This document shows, piece after piece, positions 5,784 through 14,500 of a DNA stretch of 34,553 bases. The DNA is taken from IMG/VR virus record IMGVR_UViG_3300009603_000031, positions 1-34,553 of that record. One strand, written 5' to 3'. The translations under genes and the position numbers were made by a program. This DNA is from a virus. How positions within the stretch are numbered: the stretch's first letter is position 1; each line of letters begins with the position of its first letter. Below the pieces are notes generated by a model. That model worked only from the letters and a program-made list of their open reading frames with translations, searched no databases and was not told the origin of the DNA.

Positions 5784-5964
5784 AGCAATAGATATGGAAA
5801 AAGATATCGACGTTTTAAAAAGAGAAATGAAAGAGTTGAAAGGTGTCTTGCAAGAAATATTAAAAGGAGTTGAAGATGACAAAAAAGAAACCAAAAAAAC
5901 CGACACTAAACGAAGTAAAAAAAGTAGTGGAAAATCTACTGCACGACCTTCAGATAGTGAATAA
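5776..5964 (+). CDS. Small coiled-coil protein, 62 aa
   Basis: Residues 7-34 (MEKDIDVLKREMKELKGVL, continuing to GVED) have heptad spacing of I, L and V, which suggests a coiled coil. The C-terminal half is K/S/T-rich and probably disordered. AAAAGGAG lies upstream of the ATG within the previous gene. The next gene begins inside it in another frame, so most of its disordered tail is double-coding. Confidence 0.55.
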   Translation: MGRAIDMEKDIDVLKREMKELKGVLQEILKGVEDDKKETKKTDTKRSKKSSGKSTARPSDSE

Positions 5965-6103
5965 TAAAGTTGATTCATTGGCTCTTGTAGTTAATGCATA
6001 TGTAGATTATAAAAAAGATGAAACCGATTTCATGAAGTACATGAAAGAAAAATGGGAGAAAGAAAGTGATAAACAAAGAACTGCTAGTAAAGATTCTAAG
6101 TGA
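5876..6103 (+). CDS. Small helical protein, 75 aa, nested in the previous gene
   Basis: The ATG at 5876 is chosen because AAAAGGAG ends 6 nt before it; an upstream TTG (5870) is too close to that site. After a basic start (MTKKKPKKPTLNEVKK), residues 15-45 form a predicted coiled-coil helix (VENLLHDLQIVNNKVDSLALVV), followed by a charged tail. It overlaps the upstream gene by 89 nt. It may be a partner of that coiled-coil protein. Confidence 0.55.
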   Translation: MTKKKPKKPTLNEVKKVVENLLHDLQIVNNKVDSLALVVNAYVDYKKDETDFMKYMKEKWEKESDKQRTASKDSK

Positions 6104-6245
6104 AAATAATTGGGGATTATATATCACTACTAGTCCTTTAGAGGAGATGACATCGAATTTCGGTAAGATGTATAAAATAAACGATGTTGATATTGATAGA
6201 TTAGTAGAGACGTATAATGCACATTTAGAATCACCAGAAGAATAA
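6066..6245 (+). CDS. GTG-started small protein, 59 aa
   Basis: A GTG at 6066 with GGAGA about 7 nt upstream opens a frame of 59 codons with ordinary composition: INKELLVKILSENNWGLYI, then MTSNFGKMYKINDVDIDRLV. An internal ATG at 6147 would give a 32-residue form with GAGGAG directly against it, which is too close. The longer form overlaps the previous gene by 38 nt. It fills what would otherwise be a gap before the helicase. Function is unknown. Confidence 0.55.
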   Translation: MINKELLVKILSENNWGLYITTSPLEEMTSNFGKMYKINDVDIDRLVETYNAHLESPEE

Positions 6246-6258
6246 AAGGAGAAAATAT

Positions 6259-7599
6259 ATGAACCAAATTGTAGATGAAGCCACAGAGAATGTGGTTCTG
6301 GGGGGTCTTATCCTCAATCCAAGCGAATATAACACAATAGCTCAGTATGTTCCAGAGCTAGAAGTGTTCTCACAAAAGAAAGCTAGAGCATTATGGGTAA
6401 AGGTTTCCAAAATGATAAGAAAAGGGGACCATGTTGATACTCTAACTATATGCACATCATTAACGAGCGAAGAAACATTAAATGGTATTTCAAGAGGATA
6501 TGTAGTAGATTGTACATCTGATGCTTGCGGTCAAGCAACAATGGAAATTTATGCACAAAAAATATATGAAAAATACTTATTAAGAAAAATTGTTGATGAA
6601 TCACAGAACGTAGCTTCTGGAGTAATTAATCATGGAGAAGATGTTTATGACCTAGTAACCAACACCCATACTTTAATGGGGGAATTACTACGAGTGAGAC
6701 CGGGGGAGAAATTTAATATTGAAGAAGTATTGGATAATACTGCAAAAACAATGAAGGACGGAGCCAATAGAATGATTAAAACTGGCTACAGAAAAATAGA
6801 TGATTTTGCCGGTGGATTAACACGTGGAGAAATAAGTATTGTTGGAGGAAGACCGGGGCATGGAAAAACTACATTCTTGGTAAATCTTCTTACCTCTTTT
6901 ATTAAAGGTGGATATAAAGTGGCTATGTTTAACAGAGAGTTACCTAATACGGAAGTTATAAAGAAGATGTTCTGTATTGAAATGCCTAAACTTCAGTACA
7001 GAGATGTTAGGCGTGGTGTTTTGAATGATAGGACAATTAAATTGTTAAAGGAAGCAAGAGAGATTATCACAAATAAATATCCAGAGGATAAATTTATTAT
7101 GTTTGATAATATAAGAGACTTCCCAAAGACCGCCTCAGAAGTAAAGAAATTCAAGCCAGATGTAATTATAGATGATTATATACAGCTTGTAACTCCAACT
7201 GGGAAAGAGGATACTAGAAGATTACAGCTAGAGAGGATATGTAATGACTATAAATGGCTAGCTAAAGAAAATGATTGCTCAGTAGTGATTGCCTCGCAGT
7301 TAAATAGATACTTAGAAACTAGAAGTGGAGATGCTAAGAGACCTCAACTTTCTGATTTGGCAGAGTCTGGAGCAATAGAACAAGTGGCAGAGAATGTATT
7401 CTTTGTATACTATCCTTATAAAATGGACCCAGCTACTCATAGCAAGAATGAGATATATCTTGTTGCTAGTAAAGTACGATATGGAGAAACTGGAGAAATC
7501 GTATTAGGATACCACGGGGATATATGCACAATATATGATGAACTCCCACTAATTAACTATAAGGAAAATAATGATACAAGAGAACTCCCATTCGATTAA
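6259..7599 (+). CDS. DnaB-like replicative helicase
   Basis: The 446-residue protein has the two-part DnaB layout. An N-terminal helical domain (about 1-145) begins VDEATENVVLGGLILNP. The RecA-like motor has Walker A GRPGHGKT (197-204), Walker B DVIIDDYIQL (301-310), the SQLNR motif (346-350) and the LSDLAESGAIEQVAENVFF region (365-382). It unwinds DNA at the phage fork as a hexamer. No separate primase or loader is recognisable in the window, so it may rely on host or outside genes. AAAAGGAG precedes the ATG. Its end overlaps the RuvC-like gene by 29 nt. Confidence 0.92.
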   Translation: MNQIVDEATENVVLGGLILNPSEYNTIAQYVPELEVFSQKKARALWVKVSKMIRKGDHVDTLTICTSLTSEETLNGISRGYVVDCTSDACGQATMEIYAQKIYEKYLLRKIVDESQNVASGVINHGEDVYDLVTNTHTLMGELLRVRPGEKFNIEEVLDNTAKTMKDGANRMIKTGYRKIDDFAGGLTRGEISIVGGRPGHGKTTFLVNLLTSFIKGGYKVAMFNRELPNTEVIKKMFCIEMPKLQYRDVRRGVLNDRTIKLLKEAREIITNKYPEDKFIMFDNIRDFPKTASEVKKFKPDVIIDDYIQLVTPTGKEDTRRLQLERICNDYKWLAKENDCSVVIASQLNRYLETRSGDAKRPQLSDLAESGAIEQVAENVFFVYYPYKMDPATHSKNEIYLVASKVRYGETGEIVLGYHGDICTIYDELPLINYKENNDTRELPFD

Positions 7600-8056
7600 A
7601 TACATAGGTATAGACCCCGGAAAAAGCGGTGGTATTGCCGTAATATCAAATGAAGGTATTGAGGTCAAAAAATGCCCAGAATCAGTTCAAGACATGGCGT
7701 TTCTCTTTGCACTAATATTGCAAGAGACTCCTCCTTCGCACGTACTTGTCATGATTGAAAAGGTCTGGGCACGACCTCATGACGGAAGAACTTCTGTATT
7801 TACATTTGCAGGGAATTATGGACAATGGCAAGGCATTGTAGCATGTCATGAGATAAAGCCACACTATGTTGCTCCTCAAGTATGGATGAAAGCAATAGGG
7901 TGTCCTCCTAAATTAAGCAAAAAAGATAGAAAGAATTATTTAAAAGCATTAGCGAAGGAAAAGTTCCCAGATTTAAGTAAAAAGATGACACTCGCAACAG
8001 CAGATGCTATGCTTATAGCAGATTACTCAAAGAATATTTTTGATAAAACTAAGTGA
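7571..8056 (+). CDS. RuvC-like Holliday junction resolvase
   Basis: The 161-residue product shows the RNase H-fold RuvC signature: IKYIGIDPGKSGGIAVI with D15, MIEKV with E63, and TADAMLIADY with D145 (and D151 nearby) at the C-terminus. A basic KLSKKDRKN stretch precedes the last motif. It should cut four-way junctions made during recombination-dependent replication, before packaging. The start lies inside the helicase gene with AAGGA upstream. A second nuclease follows directly, so junction processing may be shared or backed up. Confidence 0.85.
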   Translation: MIQENSHSIKYIGIDPGKSGGIAVISNEGIEVKKCPESVQDMAFLFALILQETPPSHVLVMIEKVWARPHDGRTSVFTFAGNYGQWQGIVACHEIKPHYVAPQVWMKAIGCPPKLSKKDRKNYLKALAKEKFPDLSKKMTLATADAMLIADYSKNIFDKTK

Positions 8057-8108
8057 TATAGATAAAGTATTTGGACCATTAAAAAGAGTAGCAGAAGGAG
8101 GTAAATTA

Positions 8109-8513
8109 GTGCCAATAAATTACGAAGAAATGAAGAAATTTGATTTAGACCTTAAATTCGGGCATTTAGGGGAAGATTTTGTCCGAGATATGCAGAATGG
8201 TAACACAATGATAGAAGTTAAGACAGAGCGTGATATATGGAAGAATACGGGCAATATAGCAGTAGAGATACGGTGTAATGGCGTTCCTTCTGGCATATCT
8301 ACTACTGGTGCTAAGGTATGGGTGCACCTATTATCATATAAAGATAAGATAGAAGGTGGATTTATATTTGATGTTACAGATTTAAAAGGTAAGATTAGAG
8401 CATTGTTAAAGGAAAAGAAGGCAAAGATTGTTATGGGTGGAGACTTTAATGGCAGTCAGATAGTATTGCTACCAATAAGGGAACTATTTAACGGTAAATC
8501 CAGCTCTTCTTAA
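8109..8513 (+). CDS. PD-(D/E)XK-type nuclease, 134 aa
   Basis: The GTG at 8109 is chosen because a full AAGGAGG (8095-8101) lies 7 nt upstream; an in-frame TTG at 8040 would add 23 residues but has no ribosome site. The core reads FGHLGEDFV (E22), then TMIEVKTERD (E37, K39) and GNIAVEIR (E53), the order of a PD-(D/E)XK fold, followed by GISTTGAKVWVHLL. Small enzymes of this kind in phages are Holliday junction or branch nucleases. It ends the early operon, overlapping the convergent 2246-residue gene by 30 bp. Confidence 0.65.
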   Translation: MPINYEEMKKFDLDLKFGHLGEDFVRDMQNGNTMIEVKTERDIWKNTGNIAVEIRCNGVPSGISTTGAKVWVHLLSYKDKIEGGFIFDVTDLKGKIRALLKEKKAKIVMGGDFNGSQIVLLPIRELFNGKSSSS

Positions 8514-11500
8514 AGATTTTTTAATAGATTTAGCAATTTCTTTGTCTATAATATATTTAGGATTGTCAATAAGTTTTCTTATAGCCATTAATTTTGATTT
8601 ATACATACTTTCACCTATAGCTAGTTCAGACATGTAAGCTTTTCCTCTTTCTTTATCTTTATTTAACCAAGCAAACCATTGTCCAGACATTTTTTCTTTT
8701 TCTTTAGAAAGGTCATCAACAAATGAAATTGGATTTGGATTCAATTTAGTAATTTCTCTTTCAAATCTAGACACTGCATCTTCAAGAGCTTCTTCTATTG
8801 AGTACATAGTTTTTCCGTCCTCAAATCTTTTTTGTCTAAAAATGTCAGTAGCTAAAGCAAATAAAGAAACAATATATTGTTTTGCAGTCTCCTCTGGTGT
8901 CCCCCCATAAAAAACGTCTCTAAAATCTCTATAATGAGGTGATTGTTGTTCGTAGTTTATAGATGGAGATGTTAATTCTGGTAAAGATTCTTTTTTAAAT
9001 TCTCTAAATAACGTAGAACCTTTCAATTTAACTTGATACATCTTGTTTTTCTCGCCTTTTCTCTTATTTATATTTATATAAGCACGGTACCCAGACGATG
9101 TTTTCTTTAAAAAATCTTTTCCAGATTGTTCCCAATTTTTTCTGCCTGCCATTGGAGCTTTTAATAAATCAATCCAAGCAAACCCCCAATTAACTAATGA
9201 TGGGTATATAGTATATTCTGCACTTTCTCCTTCTAACAATCTTAATATATCAGTTCCTAATCCAAAAACCTCGCCTCGCATTATTATCTGCTTTACCCAC
9301 TCAAACCAATTAGAATTTTCAGCTGGCATAGGAGTGCCTAGCATTGCATTATACATACTTACAATCGCTGTTCCGCTCGCAACTGGAGCTAAAGTCATCA
9401 TGCCCAATTTCATATAATCGCCATTTTTTACTGCTAATTTCACATTTCTAATTTGATTGTCTGATGCTGCATAAGCCATTCTTTTAAATAATAGCAAAGG
9501 TTTTGCAATTCTTCCGCTTGCCCAAGAGGGTTGAAATAAGTGCATCGCCGCACCTTGAGTATTTATGTGAGCATAAGTATTTAATTGTTGTTCAATATTT
9601 TTTAGCTCTCTTACTACTTTTCCTTTCTCAAAAGAATTAACAAAATCGTGCCCAGTAACTCCGTGTTCACCATATTTTTGCAATGTTTTAATTTGTGTAT
9701 CATTTAAAAAATAAAAATCTTTCAACCTATTTAATGCTTTTTTTACTTTACGAGGAGAACTGCTAGGATTTGAAATAGTCCTAATTAATCTAGCTTGTTC
9801 ATATTTACTTGTTGCTATTGCAATATATCTATTTGCATTTTCAGTAGGTTTCATTAAACCTAATTTAAATATTCCATCCCAAATCTTTTGAGTTTTAACT
9901 GTTTTAATATCTCTTAAACCTAATTCTGTTGCTCCGCTCATTCTAACAAACTTTTTAAAATCAGAGCCAGTAGCCTTAACTATTCCTCTGATATAATCTC
10001 TCAAATAATAACTTTGCATATTCATTGATTGTCCAAGGATAAAGTTTTTTCCACCAGAAGTAGGAAACCCTAGAGCTGTTTTTGCAAAGACAGTTGCACC
10101 GTAATCCATTCCTCTGCCTATATCATTACCTATACCTTTAGATGTTTCTACCATTCCTAGCTGATGCTCAACTTGTTCTCTAAGCCATCCACCCCATTCT
10201 CTATTACCATTCATAGCTCCCAATAAAGATTCTACATTTCCACTTGCTTTATTTCCAGCTGTATTTAAATGTTTAAGTTTTGTCATTTCAGGGAAAATTT
10301 CTAAATTAGCAATAAACTTAGCCATTCCTAACCCATAAGCCTTAATTGTAGACTCATATGAAGTTTCATAAACTTTTATTCTTTTACCATTAATATTAAT
10401 ATATTCAGGGAGTTTCTCACCTCTAGCTTTAACAAATCTTGTTGAACTTTTTTTCTCAGAAAATGTATATATATCTTGTACCGCTGATTCTGCTACTTTC
10501 ATAGCATTAGGCATTTTTTCCATTATCTGTTCAGTTGTAACCCCTGGACCATGTTCTTCTAATGCCATTTCTTTTGCAATTTTATTTGCAGTTTTTTGCA
10601 ATAAATCTTGATGATATTTTCCACCATGCTGTGGAAATTCCCTTAAAAATTCTTTAGTTGGCATTCTAGGAACATAAATATTACCTCTTATCCACCCAAT
10701 CTCTCCATTATCAAGGTATTCTTTATATTCAGCTTCTGTTTCGAAATTCTTACCAGAAGATTCTTTTATTTCTGCTTCTATTCTTTCAGTAAATTCTGCC
10801 CACTCTTTTGCAACCTTACCTTCTTTAGTATCTAAGTTAAATCCTTCTTTTGGATTTGTTTTATATTTTTTATTTAAAATATATTTACCATCTTTTAATA
10901 CTGCAAAATCAGATACGAATGCTTTTTTAGCAAAACTTTTATTAGATGCACTTAAATCATTTGTATTTAGTCTTTCTATATATCTTTGATTGTCAGCTAA
11001 AAATAAATTATCTCGCATTCCTTTACCGAGAATACCTTCCCATTTACCACCAATTATTTTTTGGGCAACTGCTTCAAACCCTTCAGTAAATTCCCCTTGT
11101 AATCTAGTTTCTATTGCAGCATGTTGAAGTAATTTTGACTGTAAATCTTTTAACCCTAAAGCTCCTACAACTTCATGTGTAGGCATAAAAAGAAGCATTG
11201 CTTTTCTTTTAAGTCCTGTAGCATCCTTAAAATCTTTAGGAATCTTATCAAGAGTTTGAATTTTCATTTCATTTAGATAAGCCATATTATCTGGCTGTCC
11301 AGGAAATTTTATTTTCATTAGATATGACTGATACATCCCTAACTGTTTAAATGTTGCTGAATATAAATTGCCATCCTTAACACCCATAGCTTTTAGTATA
11401 AGAGCCCTATCATTAATATTAACAGCACCTTTTTCAATATTTTCTGCAGCTTGTATACCTTCAATTCTTCTTCCAATATCAGCTAATTTTACTAGCTTTT

Positions 11501-14500
11501 TAAATGGTATAATCTCTAATACATTGTTAAAAGCAACAATGTCAGCTTCGTTCATTTTACCATCACCTAATTTGAATTTAGCGGGGTCAGATATGTTAGC
11601 TTTTTCAGCCATATAATTAATTAATATTTTTTTATCAGATGCTGATAATGTTTGACCTGCTTCTTTGACAGCAAATGTAAAATTATCTTTTACATGTTTT
11701 GCTCGTTCAACATTAGTGGCAAACTGATACATTTGGATACTTTGGCCAGAGGGAGCTTTAGAAGTAGAAAATCCTTTGTATATTTTTTCTCCTAATATTC
11801 TTCTTACATCATTTTTATTTAAATTAGATTTTCCAAAAAATACTTGTTTGATTTTAGTCCACAATCTACCAGCCCAAGATTTCATTTTAGCAGGTACAGT
11901 AGTAGCTTGCCTTCTACCTATAGCCCAATCTGCTAATTCGTCTGCAATAAATTCTTCTATATCTCTGCCTTTAGATTCTTTTTTGAATAATTTTTCTGCC
12001 TGTTTCCATAAAGCTTTTAATTCTTTATTATTTGTAGCGTCTATCATGTTTTTTAATCTATGCGCATTCTCATGATACCAAGTTCGCATATTAGCCTTAC
12101 CTTCTACTACATCTATAACGCCTTTATAGAATCTTCCAGCATAATCTACATCTTTTATAATTCTAGCTTCTACACCTGGATTATTCTTAATTTCTTGTCT
12201 TATAAAATTATCTAATTCTCTGACAGAAGATGGTATTTCTTCAGATTTTAATTCAAATTTACCCTTCATTATTGATTCTAAATTTGCTTCAAATGTAGGC
12301 ACATCTATTTTATTTTCAATTAAATCACGAACATTTTTTGATAATCTTATTTTTTGTGTTGTACTTGGAGCTATTCCATATATTTTATCAGACCATTTTT
12401 GATGACCCATGACTGATTTTATTGTATTTACTCCAGTGCTAGAAAACCCTCTTTGAGATAATATTTCTGATTCTACTAATTTACGAGTAATAAGTTCAAG
12501 TTGAGGTTTAACGCCTACTGCTTTTAATTCTTTGTCTAATCCTGTGAGTTTTAAAGCCTCTTGTGCTAACTTTTTATCAAAAATATTAGTTTCAGGTTTT
12601 ATGTTTTTACTCGTTATATAACTTTGAATATCATTATATAGTTTTTTTGATATAGGAATAGGTCTTGCATACGATTTTGCAACTCTCGTATCTAGTACTA
12701 TCTCATAAACTTCAGTATCTCCATATTTTTTTATTTTAAAATTTTCTGGATGTAATTTATTAATTTCCCCAGTACGCATCCCAAAACCTTCTAATCCGTG
12801 TAGCCTAGCGACTAGATTAGCACCTTTATTTGATGTAGTTCTTGTATCTAAATTATCAAGAACTTTTTTAGCTCCCCCAGATTTTTCAGCGATATTAGCA
12901 ACGTACTCTGATATATCTGTACCACGAGCTTTTATTTGTTCATTAGCATTATTCCATATTTTTTTAAATTGAGCTCTAGTAAAAGGAACTTTACTTAATA
13001 ACCCTCTATCACTAGCATGTTTCGTTATATCACTTATATTTAACATTCTACTTTGATATGTGGAAGCTGTAGCTAACTCATTAACTAATTTGTTAGAATA
13101 TTTTTGTATATCCGAAATATTAATATCAGCTAACTCTCTTTTATTTGCATTTTCTAATAATCCCACTATTCCATCTGAAGCTGTTTTCCCCGTTTGTCGT
13201 ATATGGTCAACAATAGTAGCTTGAGTTTGTTCAGATAAATTTTTATTTTTATCTAAAAATCTACGTTCTTGACTAGGCTTATAAACATCATTTCCAGTTA
13301 CGGGAGATTTTACATTAAAATCTTGTTCTTTTACACCCTTCATTACATTGATAGCATTTTCTAATTCAGTTGTTTGAGGAATACCTGAAGGACCTTTTTT
13401 CGTTGCTTGTAAAAGATTTTCCATATTGGCAACAGTTTTTTCTATTGATATATCGCCTTTTTCATTACGAACATATTGTTCTTCAATATCTTTAAGCCAG
13501 CTTTCTCTACGTTTACTACCTATAGGTGCGACCAATAATTGATTTCTTAAATCTTTTATTCTATCAACTGTTACTTCAGGTGTAACAATAGTAGGAGCAG
13601 GTTCTTCAACTGGCGTAGGAACATCTCTGTTAATATTAGTTAAGTTTTTATTTACTTCTTTAAAAAATCCTTGTAATAAATCAATATTAGAGTTATTTGT
13701 AGTTTCAGCTAATAAATAATCTGATTCTTTTAATGTTTTACCTTTTTTTTTAGCAACTGCATCTAAAGCGCTTCTTAATAAATTAGCATCATTTTTTAAT
13801 GCTATTAAACCGCCTTCTAAATCTAAAAAAGTCTCAGCACCTTCCTTCTGTAAAAATATTGTTTCTTTTTTTGTAGCTTTAGATAAATCTCCATTTGTTC
13901 TATCAATAATCTCGTATATTTTTTTTACGTTACTATTAAATGTAGTACGTTCCATCTTGACATTATTAAAATATTCTACTGATGTAGACATATCTCTCAT
14001 CATATCTTCAGTTACAGATATACCTAAATTTGATTTTAAATTTTCATTAGCTTTAACTTGTTTTTCAGCTACCTCTGATTCTAATTTCATAGCTTCATCT
14101 ACAAGTTTTGAACTTTCTTTAAGCTTATTACGTGCTGAAAAAGCTTTATTCATACCAAACATAGGTGTAACAATAGCTGCATTAAAGCCAGCATTACGCC
14201 ACCAAGGGTCATTAAAATCTAACCAATTTTGAGGCATGTCGGGAAAATCTTGATATGCTTTCATCCCTAGTTCTTTGTATACGTTAGGTATGGCTGAAAA
14301 TGCTGCAATCTCAGATGTTAACTGCCCTGGGGCACCAGTTGCTATTCTGGATAATGATGTAAGAGGTTTTTCTGATAGTTTATGTTTAGCATAGTAATTA
14401 CCTAAAAATCCACGACCTATTAAGCCCATAGGGGCACCTATTACAAATGAATTTAAAAATCCTTCAGAACCAGTATCTACAACTTGTTTAGCGTCTACTT

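Noticed and set aside
8040-8108. TTG start adding 23 residues to the PD-(D/E)XK nuclease
   Set aside because: No ribosome site precedes it, while AAGGAGG lies exactly 7 nt before the GTG at 8109.
8500-8535. Terminator between the convergent operons
   Set aside because: Only short A/T complementarity around a T-run is present, with no G+C stem.
12360-13157. Evidence that the phage is temperate
   Set aside because: The recombinase-like module is part of a virion-type protein. There is no separate integrase, repressor or attachment site in the window, so lysogeny cannot be concluded.
11368-14232. Plus-strand open frames opposite the giant gene
   Set aside because: They are antisense shadows of a continuous 2246-codon gene with recognisable domains and lack ribosome sites.
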